64,000 nucleotides of DNA. It comes from Plasmodium coatneyi. Lineage: Eukaryota; Apicomplexa; Aconoidasida; Haemosporida; Plasmodiidae. This document shows, piece after piece, positions 52,279 to 63,897 of the stretch; the stretch's first letter is position 1; every line of letters starts with the position of its first letter. The translations under genes and the position numbers were made by a program. The notes beneath the pieces were generated by a model that saw nothing but the letters and a program-made list of their open reading frames with translations, searched no databases and was not told the DNA's origin. The DNA lies in the NCBI RefSeq assembly GCF_001680005.1, contig NC_033568.1:868001-932000 (forward strand), given 5' to 3'.

Positions 52279-55252
52279 CTAAAAGAGGAACACCAGGGCG
52301 AGGATGGCCAGTACGGCTAGGAGTACTGTGCTCAGGCCCTGGAAGAAGGACCCTCCATCGTTGCCCTTTTTCTCTGTATCTGGAGGAGACACCGCCCCTT
52401 CTGAGTCGCCTTTCACCACTGTCTCTTCGGTGGGTTTATCCGTTGCATCCCCTGCATCTTCGTTGTCTTCCCCTTTAACTGGTACATCCTTCTGATCTGC
52501 CCCCGTCGGTTCGGCCACTTCTCCATCGGTTGCATCAGTAGTGGCTTCACCTGCGGCGGTCGAATCGTTGGAGCCTTCATCTGGTTTATCATCCTTTGCT
52601 GCGCTATCCACCACCTTGGTCGTTGCTTCTTCGGCTTCTTCCTCAGCTTCCTCCTCGTCGTCCTCCTCATCATCGTCATTTTCATCGTCGTTGCTTCCCA
52701 CGTCATCCAACTGTCCATCCTTGTCACCTCCATCAGTGTCACCTTCTTTTTTACTTCCCGCATTTATACCGTCGGCTTCTTCACTTTTTCCCTCTTCCTC
52801 TGGCGCGTTCTTTCCATCCTCTTTGTCGCTTTCGTATCCTTCATCGGGGTCATCCTTATCATTTTTCTTCTCCTTTTCATCAACCACTTGCTCATCCGAA
52901 TTGCTTCCCTTTACCTCTTTTTCGTTTTCTTTTTTTTTCATCTCCTCATTATTCGTTTGTGACGTGTCTTTGTCTTTATCGCTTGTGGCGTCGCTCTTTC
53001 CTGTTGGTGCTTCTCCCTCCTTGTATACGTCGAAGAAGGAGGCCTGATTTCCGAACACCTCATCGGCACTTTCCTTTCCACTTGTCAGTACGGAAACCTT
53101 TTTCAAGACCTTGTCACTTTCGCTGAATAGGTGGTGAAGGTTGTACTCCTTGGCCTTCTCATTCAGAGCGCTGTACTTTTCTGTCCTCTCTTCTATTTCG
53201 AGTTCCTTTTCGTACGCCTGCTGGTAGCCTAGATGTAGCAGTGCATGAAGCTTCCCCAAGATTCGCTTGTTCTTCTCCCACAGAGGAGGGGCACTACCAA
53301 CGGATCCATCAGTTGATCCATCAGTTGATCCATCATCTGATCCAGCAACCCCCACTTGGGAGGAACTACCACCTGCAGGGGAATCCCCCTGAATGTTCAC
53401 CTTCTCGAGATACCTGACAATCCCCGCAACAGGATCGCTGATCTTATTCTCCTTCAGCCCCTCGAAGTTACTCTTCAGCACATTACTGAGCACGTTCTGG
53501 TTCAGTGGGTTCTTATAACAGTAGGACTTAATACAGCTAGCTAAATTGTTAAAAATTCCATTCTTCTCATAATACAACTTTTTCAGGGTCTCCACAAGAC
53601 CATTTCTCATGTCGACGATGACCTTCTTCCTACCGTAGTCATCAAGTGTGTCAATCTCATTTAAATCCTTGTACTCCTTTTTGGCAACACCTTTCGTATC
53701 GCTCTCCTTAGGTTGGGTAAATATGAGCGGCTTAACGTTCGGCTTGTATTTAAAAAAAATATCTGCTGAAATTATTCCATTGCCGTGAGCAAAGTCGTCA
53801 TAAGTTAAGACAGGATCTACGTTCTCATCGAACACATCCTTCACTTCCTTATCCTTTGCTTTTTTATAAATGGAGAGATATACCTTCCTTAACCTGTTTA
53901 TGGTTTTTTCTACTTGGTTTAGTTTTTCCATTTCTTCGTTCAGCAAAATGGCTAGATTATCCTGCAGAGCTGTTACATTTACGCCTTCCATTTTGTTAAT
54001 GTCTAGGGTATCTAACAAGTAGATGTAATACAGATCCTGGTCTGGACTTCTCTTCATTTCATTGTATCGATCTTCCAGTAGATCCTTCAGCTCAGCTGGA
54101 TCATATCTGTTCTGAACCATTTTAGACAATTCTTCTCCTAATAATTTAAAAATGGCATTTTTTCTCCCTGCTTGTTCGTTCATTTCAGATAAGAGAATCG
54201 TCTTCGCTTTTTTTACTCTGTCTGTGAAACTTTCACTGCTGTTCATTATAAGGTCTACTTGCTCATTTATTTGTTTCAGCTCGTCCTCCGCATTGGACGA
54301 TTCGGGGTCGCTATCCCCGTCTGCAATTTCCCCACTTTGTTTTTTCTCCAAGCTGTTTTCATACTTTCCTCCTTCAGTCTCATCCAGATCATCATCTAGT
54401 TTCTCCTTTTGGCTACTCTCCCCTGGTAGTTCTTCCCCCTCCTTTGTACAGACAACATTAAGGGACACGTAGGAGTTGTTAATGTAGCACTGGTCCTTCT
54501 CATTCAGGGCATCCTTCTGCAACACATACGGATTGATCACGCACTCCTTATTGTTGTCACATTGTCTTTTCAGCACTTCAGTCACGTCCTTTAAGTTAAC
54601 TTTACAAAAAGGGGAGTGAAGTATTGCACTCTTAACGTTGATATTTCCATCTTTACAGGTGATTGGTTCTTCATTCTTATTCTTAAGAAAAAAAAAATAC
54701 TGAATGTAGTTCTCGTCTAGCAGAAAGGAGTTGCTAAGGAGACACGTAGTCGATGTTTTGATCTCGTTACTCTCCGATTCGACGCATTCCTCCACTTCTA
54801 TTTCGTTCTCGTTTCGCAAATTATGGGATTTTCTATTCACTACGTAGTCAAAGTAGTACTTGCACTTGCTGTTACCCATGCATCTGGCTTCCACTTCATC
54901 TATGCAGCTTCGGTGGATGATTCGATTCTTCGCGTTCAGGCACTTCACTTCGCAGTGCAGGATGTAGAGGCTTCCCTGGGGGCACCTATGGAAGGGAAAC
55001 GGTGGTTATGAGGATTATGCGGGGTTCACAGCGTCATGTGTTTGGGGGGATGTAGCTTGAGGTGTGCTTTCCCGCTAGGTAAGTAGACCCGCTCTACACT
55101 CAGACAACACAGCAGACACCCGTTTGGACTTACTTCAATGAATTTTGCTCCCCAAACTTAATCACGTCGTTATTCACGTAGCATCTCCCTAGAGACGTCA
55201 GACATAGCACCAGGAGGGCCAGGGGGATGCGCCACAGGGGGGGAAACTTCAT
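52279..55252 (-). CDS. P113: Surface protein P113
   Basis: Two exons in transcript order, 55252-55134 and 54985-52279, giving 941 residues. Exon 1 encodes a signal peptide (WRIPLALLVLCLTSLGRC) and a short mature start. Exon 2 begins with a cysteine-rich region (GSLYILHCEVKCL, RSCIDEVEARCMGNSKC, then CNNNKECV-type spacing), as in the lectin-like N-terminal domains of P113. A long helical middle follows, then an acidic low-complexity region (about 700-900). The end is a hydrophobic tail (FFQGLSTVLLAVLAILALVF) after a small-residue patch, a typical GPI attachment signal. In P. falciparum P113 has been reported to bind the invasion protein RH5 and to be linked to protein export; its role in species without RH5 is less clear. 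Length and layout fit (about 970 residues in P. falciparum). Confidence 0.93.
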
Positions 55253-56274
55253 TTTAAAGAGGGTAAGGGCGAAATAGGAATCAAAACGACATGAAAAAAG
55301 GTACACAAGAAAGAGGTTAAACTGGTAGCCAACTGGGACAAACGGAGCAACGCTTAACGAAGGTGGCAGCTAAGCGCTCTCCTGCACAGTTGAGCAGCCG
55401 TGGAATTACCCCCCGCTCGAACACAAACATACGCAGGTGCACAACGCTATGTGCACACACGAACACTAATAAATGGAGGGGAATAATAATTTAATTAGGT
55501 TGAACGGGGCGGGCCGTGTGCAGAATGGCCGCAACTAGGGAAAAGAAGTGGTAGTAAAAGGTAGAAGAGAAGAACAAACTTGTAAACGAACACGAACACG
55601 AAAAATGAAGCCAAAAATAAAACGCAGGGGAAGAAGAAACAAATAAAACTGACTGCTGGTCAAAAAAAAAAAAAACGACACAAAGGGTGCGCAAATTATT
55701 TTTAAGAATTGCAGCACAGGTGTTCACCGGGGCGCATGTCGTACCAATGGCACAAACCAAAGTGGTTGCCTATTTCAGGTCGACTCAAAAAAAAAAAAAA
55801 AAAAAAAAAAAAAGGGAACATCAGATTGTACGGCTTGGGCGTGGAGGGGTGAAAAAACAGAAAGAAAGGAAAAGGAAAAAAAAAAAAGTTTCTAATGATC
55901 AGAGGTACAGAAATTATATACATGCACACAACTATACGTTACATGCGCATGTGTAAATACCACCACGCCGCCCACGTATAGATGCTCTCCTTGCGCAAGC
56001 CGATCGAGGGGGGCTTACACAAAGCAGGGGTTACTAATCCTACACTCTTCTACAAAGCGTAAAATGGTAACCCCCCCAATGATGGCGGACTACGCATATA
56101 TATATACATGGCGTTTGTAAATTACGTTCGAATTCCTCTCATCCGCGCAGCTGCCGGATGGGCTTTTTATCACATCCTTCGCAAACTCTCCCTAAACTTC
56201 AAAACGTGGAGGGGCTCACAGTAGTAGGGTCATAATTGCGCGTTTTAGCAATGATGCTGTTTGATCGCTGGAAG

Positions 56275-56313
<39 letters not shown>

Positions 56314-56500
56314 AATTTTATTTTTGGCTCTTTACATTTTTGTTTCGTCACCGTTCATTGCGCCATTGCTCATTTTTTGTAATTTTTGTTGTGCATCTTT
56401 CCGTTACGCTACTGCTCACTTCTGCTTTTTTTTTTAAATCCAACCTGATGTATTTATGTGGCCCTCCCTATATATGCGCATTCAGATGTTCACGTAGCGC

Positions 56501-56533
<33 letters not shown>

Positions 56534-57823
56534 GGGAAAAAGAGCAAGGGCGCAAGAGTGGCCCAAGAGCAACTTCGCCCCCGCTACTATGTATCGAACG
56601 AACCCCACGGCGGACTTCCTAAAGTGGCCTTAAAGGAGCACCCTCCCAAAATATGTGACCGGCGTTGCAAAAAGAGGGCAAGTCGGAGTGGCCCAAAAAC
56701 GCAAAGAAGCAACGAACAGATGAACGAACGCGCCTAATTAATGCGGACGAGGCGGAAAAAAAAGAACAGTTCGTCGCGCCAATAGATCTCCTTCCGTGCA
56801 ATTTCTTTTTGCCAGCATAATGCGAATGGCCGCTTTCACCAAATGGGAAAAATAATTCCCCCGTTGTTTGCTGATCCCCACACTGCCATAATTACTTTTA
56901 ACTGCTTCCACAAAACGGGGCGATGAACCGAAACAGGAAGGAAAAAAAAACTGTGCGATCCACTCTCCACATGCACTTGGTCTTAGTAGGTCCACGGTCA
57001 TATGCTCGTTTCTATTCCTCTTTTTCATCATGTTCCCCCTCCTTTTTTTTTTTTTTTTTTTAATTTTCCACCGCTTCCACGCTACAGTAACACAGGGTAG
57101 GGAAAGCTCGAATGGGCCGCTTGCATCATGCCAATTTTACCCGCATTGTTCTCGTGGCGCATGTATTGGTGGACACAAGGGGAAGGTTATTTGCCCCCCT
57201 CCCAGTTTATGCTGCCATACGGATGCGCCAAGCAGTGGCAACACGGTCGAACAAGTACGTCCAAAAGGGATGGGGGTTAATCAACACTCACAGGTGAGTG
57301 GCCATACAAAGGCAACAACCTCCTTCGCGAGCCACTACCCATTTATTACGATCTTAACCCAAGTGGTACGCACATATAAGGAGAAGGTCAGTTCTATTGG
57401 GGACATCACCCTCTGTACTTGTTCTGCACCTTGAAAAAAATGTTACCTCCCTTTTTGTTTCTCACGAAAAGAATTTGCATGACATGCTATGTCAATCCGC
57501 AACGATAGGTAAAAGGAGATCTCCCTAACGAACTTCACCATTCCGTGCCTGCATGCCTGGACGGGGGGAGAGTGCCACTAGCTAACCCTCTAAAGGGAGT
57601 TTTATTCGATTCACCGTAGAGGATTTTTTTCTCCAAAACTGCGACACGTTTTTCGTGTAAGCCTTCCGTAAAGGTATAGATGTGTTCTGGTATTCCGCAC
57701 ATGGCGGAACTTTCATTTGGATGGAATGCAGAAGCGAAATGAAAATTGTGAAAATGAAAGATCTCCTTAATTTAATTCTTTGTGAATGAGTCTAAGTTAG
57801 CCATCCCTCCGATTAAGCGCATT

Positions 57824-57877
<54 letters not shown>

Positions 57878-58184
57878 GCTAGCTGTATGAACCGTTCAGG
57901 TGAAAAAATATATATATATATATTACTTTTTTATGATTACAAAAGGGAGTAAAAAAACGGGTTAGCCCAGGCGCACATTTGTTTCGTTCCAGCTGGGGAG
58001 GCCTCCTGAGAGAAGCGATACGTAAGTGTATAGATATGTTTTAAGGCAGCCCAACAAATAACCATCCTGGTATATGCTCACTTTAACGGTTGATTCGCCG
58101 CCGAGGTGTAGGTCACACGCAAACAGACTTAAACTTTCCACCACTGCTATTTGAAAGGGTGCACCTATCCGCAAAAAGGCAAAG
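55253..58184. other. Divergent intergenic region, P113 / PanK1
   Basis: Nearly 3 kb, the longest gap in the window. It holds A tracts of 37 (56275-56311) and 46 (57830-57875), others near 55789-55813 and 56504-56531, a T tract at 57044-57060, and a dispersed element copy at 57876-57906. Open frames inside it (for example 57030-57434) start in T tracts and lack family resemblance. It contains both promoters. Confidence 0.55.
57876..57906 (+). repeat. Dispersed TATGAACCGTTCAGG element, intact copy
   Basis: Right after an A46 tract: TAGCTAGCTGTATGAACC, then GTTCAGGTGAAAAAA and a TA microsatellite. The inverted copy at 63693-63740 matches it almost perfectly. Confidence 0.9.
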
Positions 58185-60291
58185 ATGAGCGCAATGCTGC
58201 TTACACCTGGGGGAGGAAACAACTCACTAGAGAACCATAAGTCGGATGAAGGGAAAGCATCACAAGTGAGAAACCAACAAAAAGGATGTGAACACTATAA
58301 TTACGAATTTGTGGAAAACTTGTTCAACGGTCCCGATCAGCTTAACACTTGCGCACTGGACATCGGAGGGACCTTAATAAAAGTTGCCTACCTCAATGAC
58401 CACTACATAACAGATGAACGTCATCCCACGCGGAAAAATACAAAATTCTTAAGTATTAAAATTGAGGAGGGCCAAAATTTGTATGTACACTTTTTCAACA
58501 TAAATGAACTTAAGGAGACGTTATCCTTTTTAACTGAAAATGGATTGGTGAGACAAAAAATATTTTTAACTGGTGGGGGGGCTCACAAGTACTTCTTTCA
58601 CATAATTGATCAGATCATCAGACATGAGGTGATTTCTCGGGGGATTCTTTCAAAAGAGGAGTGCCCCCTGTGGGTTTCCAAGAGGTACCACTGCGATGCG
58701 TCACGCACTCTATCCGTGGAGCTGCAACTAAGGGGGACTACCATCCCCCATGGCCATAACGACCAGGGGGTTCCCTTCGACAAATCCCTGCTGGACTCCT
58801 TCCCCACCTGCGAAACCGTTCGCATATATTTGGTACACCCAAAAGCGGAGCAGCAACAGAGGGAAGACCCTTTTCCCACTCATACAAATTGCGAACAGGT
58901 GGATAAAGCAAACGATGAGGAATACAATTCCCCCGAAAAGATTTTCCAAGGGGAACTACTTCTACAGTGCAGTAGGAAGGACGAAATGCACTGCGTGATG
59001 AATGGATTGTACAAACTATTTTGTGTAAAAAAGAGTATCGTGAGATATGACTTATTTTTAAAAACGCAAGTTCCTGTTAGAGTGAAACTTCCCTATGAGC
59101 CATTCATCATTGCAAACATAGGATCAGGTATTTCCATCCTATTGTCCAATGGACTTAATAAATATAAGAGGATCGGTGGGACAGCCATCGGTGGGGGGAC
59201 CCTCCTGGGATTGGCTCAAATGATTTTAGGGAAGGTATCCTTTGAAGAGCTCATCAAATTGGCTGCGCCATTGGAGGGGACAACCTCCACATGGTCATCA
59301 CCTCCCCCCTTCGACCTAACGTTGGGGCATATTCGAAAAGACGCAGCTTGGATTGGCGCCCCCCCGTATGCAGAGGACGCCCTGGCAGCGAGCTTTGGAT
59401 TCTTGAGCAATATTGTAAAAACGAAAAATACTGATGATGTGAAATCACTTGGGCAGTCTGTAGCCAGGAGCCTCATCACCATGGTGTCGTACAACATAGG
59501 CTACTTGGTTCACCTCCTTGCACGGATCCACGGCGTGCACAGGTAAGACCTTTCCCCTTTTTTTTCCATCATAAAAAGGGAGTAATAGCCGTAGTTACCA
59601 TTCCGTTTGGTCCAAACTGGATCCAATCCCACAATCAATACTAATGCATTGACAATAGCGCGTTATGCATTGTAAACTGTAAGTAATTTTATTTCCGGCC
59701 GGTGTTTATTTTTTTTTTTCTCTTCACCTTCCCATCTTTGTAGAATATTCTTCTCGGGAAAATACATAAGTAACCACGACTGTATCATGGAGTCCCTTAC
59801 CCTGGGGGTGTACTACTATTATATGTACTGCCATACCAGCGGGGGAGGAGAAAAGGATAGTTTCAGCGGCAAGCCAATCGACGGGGGAACTCCTAAGAAA
59901 CCCTCCAATCAGTGTCCTTTTCGCGGATGGGTAAGCTACCAAAGGGGAGGTGCATGAACTGATGCTTTGCGTCGGTTTGATACACCTTTTCGGAGGGATC
60001 CTATTCGGGGTGTAATTTTCCCCTGCAGGGCATTTCCTCAACTGGGATTCTACATGCAGTCCATCCCGCACACACATCCGAGGCGGCTAGCGCGACTGCA
60101 ATTTTTTTTACCCAATTTTTCCCCTTCCCCTTTGCACATTTTTACCTCCCCAATTTGCACTTTTTTTTTTTTTTTTTTTTTTTTTGAAGGAACGCAACTG
60201 CGGAGAAGCAGCTTGGAGGGACGCACTGCCCGAAGTTTTGTTCCTCAAGCACGACGGGTTTTTAGGCGCCATCGGGTGTTTTTTCTCCTAG
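58185..60291 (+). CDS. PANK1: Pantothenate kinase (type II, PanK1)
   Basis: Three exons, 58185-59542, 59744-59930 and 60190-60291, all in phase, giving 548 residues. It phosphorylates pantothenate in the first step of coenzyme A synthesis. The actin-like ATPase fold shows in CALDIGGTLIKVAY (residues 56-69), the IIANIGSGISILLSNG loop with RIGGTAIGGGTLLGL, SLITMVSYNIGYLVHLLARI, the IFFSGKYISNHD strand and the C-terminal FLKHDGFLGAIGCFFS. Two poorly conserved inserts separate the blocks. P. falciparum has two PanKs; reports describe PanK1 and PanK2 in one active complex with 14-3-3. The third exon is only 34 codons behind a T-tract acceptor and would be missed by an open-frame search; it restores the conserved family C terminus. 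Confidence 0.95.
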
Positions 60292-60575
60292 TCCAGTTCG
60301 CCCATCATTTGTCTCTACATTGTTTCTACATTGTTTCCTCCCTTGTGTGGCCGCTTCTTTTGGCACCCTTTTTTTTTGCCCCCCCGTGGATAAGACGATT
60401 GGCCCACCGCAACACCTTTGAAGGACCACGGGCTCACAACAAAAGTGTGTATGCCCAATGGGTACGTCTTATCTGGCCACGTGGACACCAGGCAAAAAAG
60501 CGCTGCTTGGAACGTCTTCCCCGCAGGGGGGATGTACCCTTGGGAGAGTAGCCATTTGTCAATCGCGGGGAAAAC

Positions 60576-63497
60576 ATGGTTAGCCCAGCAGCGGTCTTCT
60601 TGTGCGTCTACCACGTCGCCTTGGCAGTGTTGGGCTCCGTGTTTTTCGAAAATTTCCTATTCAAGGATTTTGACAACAGCTTCAGTATCGTCAAAATAAT
60701 TTTCTGTTGTTCCTTCGTGTTGTGTCTGTCCCTGCTGTCCATGTTGCTTTTTGAAATACTCGGCTTCCTCACGACAACGCTGAAGCTCTTCATCTGGTAC
60801 ATAGACATAACCTCCTTGGTTCTATTCATTTATTTGATCATCCCAATCAGTTTAATTTACACATACGTTACGTACGAAGATGAAGAGGCGGCAAATGGAC
60901 TTTTCAAGTTTAACTATTTTTACAATGCATTGAGAAAAATGAAAAATAAAAAAAATATTTTACCTGAACATGTTAAGGCAAATTTTATGAGAAGATTACT
61001 CTACGTAAGTGAAGACTTAATGAAACAAATGGAAAACTACAACAGAAAAATCAGAAATAAAAACAAACAAAAGATTTGTCAGTTTATTATTGGCTGTTTG
61101 ATCATATTACCACTTATCTGGTTCACTTTTTACAAAATTTCCATGATCACACTGAAGAACAATAACGACATATACGATCAATCTTCTGATTTATACAACA
61201 TTGGGAATGTTTTACAGGAAAAGTTGAACGATGTGAATAGGGAATTTTCACAAGACTATGATACAAATAGTGAGAAAAATAAAAACTCTTTTTTTTTTAA
61301 AGTTATGAAAAATTTACTCATTTATATGTCTGTTACTGGCATGACTTTGGTCAGTGCACTTTCTGCCTTCACCAGTTTGTACTCCCCCTACACAAACATC
61401 AGTCTCTTTTTCTTCTTCGTCACCGTTAAAAAGGTGAAAATTATTGAGAATAAAATTAAGTTTGTAACAAATGAATTGTCCCTTAAGAAGAAACTCCTTG
61501 TTTTGTATGATCACCCGCAGTTGATGCAGACCTTCCATTGCAGAAATGCGGGGGACTCTTCCACCCTGCATGGGTCTCTCACCAATGGGGGGAGCCTCAT
61601 CGAAGATCGCATCGGAAGTGCCGCCTTTGGCGTGGACATCCCCGTGGAGCATACCACCACCTCCTCTCTCCACTCATCGGAGGGGCCGTACCACCACATC
61701 GCCACGATGCAGAGATATTCAAACATGGGGATGGGTGAGAATATCGATGGGGGGCTGTCTGACCAGTTGGCAACCATAATGTGTGACCACTTCGTAGGGA
61801 CCTCAACGGGGGAAAAACATTCCCAAACGCGCATGGGCACGGGGCAGGATGAAGTCGAGTACATCGGATGTAAGCCATTTAAAAAGTGCAACCTCTACCT
61901 GGGTTCACACAAGTCGATCTACAAAGACATATACGAGACTTTCATGAAAAAGGAAAATGATTTTGACTTGGGGGAGATGCTACCTGGCGGGGAAGACGAC
62001 GAAGAGACCTGCATGGGGGAGGACATCCGGAAGGACTTGCCCACCTTTGAGGGGGAGGACAACCTGTCTAATCTGTCAAACCTGGAGAAGCGTTGTAGCA
62101 TACGCGAAATGGAAACCCCGCACAGGGGGCATGCCAACCCACTTGTCCCTTCAAGGGGTGAAGAAACGGCAGCTAGAAGCCACACGGATGAGGAAAATGG
62201 CGAATGTTGGGACTGCAACAACCCCAGGGGACAGCAACCTAATAGCATTTTTAGCACCGCACAGATGAACAAAATGGGAAGTGGCAGCTCGCTCTACAAG
62301 AGAAGCATAAAATCGGGGAGCTCTGTAGGAGAGAGGAAGCATGTCTATTATACGGGGCGCTTCCTCTTTTTCAAAACAACTGACGGGGAGGAGAAGCACC
62401 TTCAATCTAGGCAGCATGAAGGAGACACCGAAATGGTGGACTTCCAAATGGGGGGGGAACTGTGCCCAGAAGCGACGGCCGCCCCGGGGGAGGAAAAGGA
62501 AAGGAAGAAGCAAAAGAGGCAGAAGAAAGGGACGGCCTTCCTATCGCGGTTGAGGGGCATCTGCTCAGTTAGACGATTCTTCCAGCACAGCGAGATGCTG
62601 CCGCAGGGGGGTACGAAGCAAGATATTGCAAATGTTGAAAAGGGCGCAAATGCTGACGGTGCGACCCCCAAGCAAAGGAGGCACATCTCCGAGTTCCTCT
62701 CCGCGAGCATCGAACGATCGTACAGGACGCTGAAGAGCGTGAAGGACTTCTTCAAGCGAAACAAAGCAAACGCAAAAAAAAAAAAAAAAAAAGAAATCCT
62801 CATGCAGGATATTAAGTCACTAGAATATATGGCCAAAAATCTGTACTTCCTCCTGGACGACGTAATAAAGGAGCAGATCAGAATAAACCAAAGCTCCTCC
62901 TTCACTGGTATGTTACTCTACCTCCTGGGGATACTCATGTCAATTTTATGTGTATATAAAATTACAAGAACCTGTTACATCATTTACATGGTAGAAATTT
63001 ACTACAGATTTATCTGTACGTACAGCAGTGGACATGTTCTCATGTTATTTTATGCAAAAAATATTAACATCGATTTTATCAATGACCTGAAGAAAGTTCT
63101 CCACATTGTTCACATAAATATAAACCTGGAAAATTACGTCGTCTCCATTACATCAGTTTTATTATTATGCTTCATTTTTGCAAATCTTAAATCTTTTATG
63201 GAGAGAATAATTAAGCTCAGATATTCTGCCAAATCTTCCCTTTATTCAAATCTAGCCATTTTACTCATGTGTGAAATTATGGACTTGTATTTTTCTGCTT
63301 ACTGCATACAGCTGTTTGATTACCTTCCTGCCATGGAGAAGATGAAAATACTTTACATTTTTTTTAATAACAACCTTTTGGATTTGCTCAAGCTCAAGTA
63401 CCACTTTGACTTCGTCTACGTCATTTCTTTGTTCATCTCGCTCTTCCTAATTCGCCTCCACCATCAACACCGCTCCAGCCAGTTCCGCGAAATATGA
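60576..63497 (+). CDS. Golgi pH regulator / GPR89-like membrane protein (GPHR family)
   Basis: A single-exon gene for 973 residues. The N-terminal half has multiple membrane spans (VFFENFLFKDFDNSFSIV, FEILGFLTTTLKLFIW, IPISLIYTYVTYEDEE) and the family motif-like SALSAFTSLYSPYTNISLFF, corresponding to the NCPY region of GPR89. The C-terminal half matches the ABA_GPCR-type segment: a coiled coil (LEYMAKNLYFLLDDVIKEQI), then LLYLLGILMSILCVYKI, SGHVLMLF..., a KSFMERIIKLRYSAKSSLYS loop and LFISLFLIRLHH. GPR89/GPHR is an anion channel that keeps Golgi acidic. Typical members have about 450 residues; the extra length is mostly a polar insert (about 320-740) between the halves. Family is likely; plant GTG-type activities are a matter of debate and not assumed. 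Confidence 0.87.
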   Translation: MVSPAAVFLCVYHVALAVLGSVFFENFLFKDFDNSFSIVKIIFCCSFVLCLSLLSMLLFEILGFLTTTLKLFIWYIDITSLVLFIYLIIPISLIYTYVTYEDEEAANGLFKFNYFYNALRKMKNKKNILPEHVKANFMRRLLYVSEDLMKQMENYNRKIRNKNKQKICQFIIGCLIILPLIWFTFYKISMITLKNNNDIYDQSSDLYNIGNVLQEKLNDVNREFSQDYDTNSEKNKNSFFFKVMKNLLIYMSVTGMTLVSALSAFTSLYSPYTNISLFFFFVTVKKVKIIENKIKFVTNELSLKKKLLVLYDHPQLMQTFHCRNAGDSSTLHGSLTNGGSLIEDRIGSAAFGVDIPVEHTTTSSLHSSEGPYHHIATMQRYSNMGMGENIDGGLSDQLATIMCDHFVGTSTGEKHSQTRMGTGQDEVEYIGCKPFKKCNLYLGSHKSIYKDIYETFMKKENDFDLGEMLPGGEDDEETCMGEDIRKDLPTFEGEDNLSNLSNLEKRCSIREMETPHRGHANPLVPSRGEETAARSHTDEENGECWDCNNPRGQQPNSIFSTAQMNKMGSGSSLYKRSIKSGSSVGERKHVYYTGRFLFFKTTDGEEKHLQSRQHEGDTEMVDFQMGGELCPEATAAPGEEKERKKQKRQKKGTAFLSRLRGICSVRRFFQHSEMLPQGGTKQDIANVEKGANADGATPKQRRHISEFLSASIERSYRTLKSVKDFFKRNKANAKKKKKKEILMQDIKSLEYMAKNLYFLLDDVIKEQIRINQSSSFTGMLLYLLGILMSILCVYKITRTCYIIYMVEIYYRFICTYSSGHVLMLFYAKNINIDFINDLKKVLHIVHININLENYVVSITSVLLLCFIFANLKSFMERIIKLRYSAKSSLYSNLAILLMCEIMDLYFSAYCIQLFDYLPAMEKMKILYIFFNNNLLDLLKLKYHFDFVYVISLFISLFLIRLHHQHRSSQFREI

Positions 63498-63897
63498 CAC
63501 AAAGGCGACACAAATATGCGATGCCCACCATGTGAAATGTGTCCACTTGCCACTTAACAGGACAAAATGGCCAGACGGGTGTGCCTACCCACGCCTCTCC
63601 AATGAACCCAAAAAAAAAAATAGTGGCACAGAGTGTTCTCCTCCAACAGGAGTACCGAAATTTGTAACCGTGTGTGTGTGTTTTTTTTTTTTCTTTTTCA
63701 CCTGAACGGTTCATACAGCTAGCCAGCTAGCTATTTTTTTTTTTTTTTTTTCCATTTTGCATCACCCCCCCGGTGAGATTCTCCGCGCGGTATTCTTTTT
63801 AAACTGAACGTGGCGTTTTGTTAAGCGGTGTGAAGACCTTCTCACCGCATGGCAATTCCAGTGGGGTTTTTCCCCGTGATGATGTGATGCCCCCCCC
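63498..63897. other. Convergent 3' flank
   Basis: About 400 bases between the GPHR-like gene (+) and the glycyl-tRNA synthetase gene (-). It holds A and T tracts and an inverted dispersed element copy. No exon. Confidence 0.6.
63693..63748 (-). repeat. Dispersed element, inverted copy with duplicated GCTAGC end
   Basis: CACCTGAACGGTTCATACAG, then CTAGCCAGCTAGCTA, bounded by T tracts. It is the reverse complement of the 57876 copy, with the AGCTAGC end duplicated. Confidence 0.9.

Noticed and set aside
52541..53126. Ser/Phe-rich and Arg/His-rich plus-strand open frames of about 170 codons opposite P113
   Set aside because: They arise from the antisense of the acidic low-complexity codons of P113 and have no start context or family resemblance.
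57030..57434. 134-codon open frame with a signal-like N terminus in the P113/PanK1 gap
   Set aside because: The hydrophobic start is translated T tract, the rest has no conserved pattern, and no splice extension was found.
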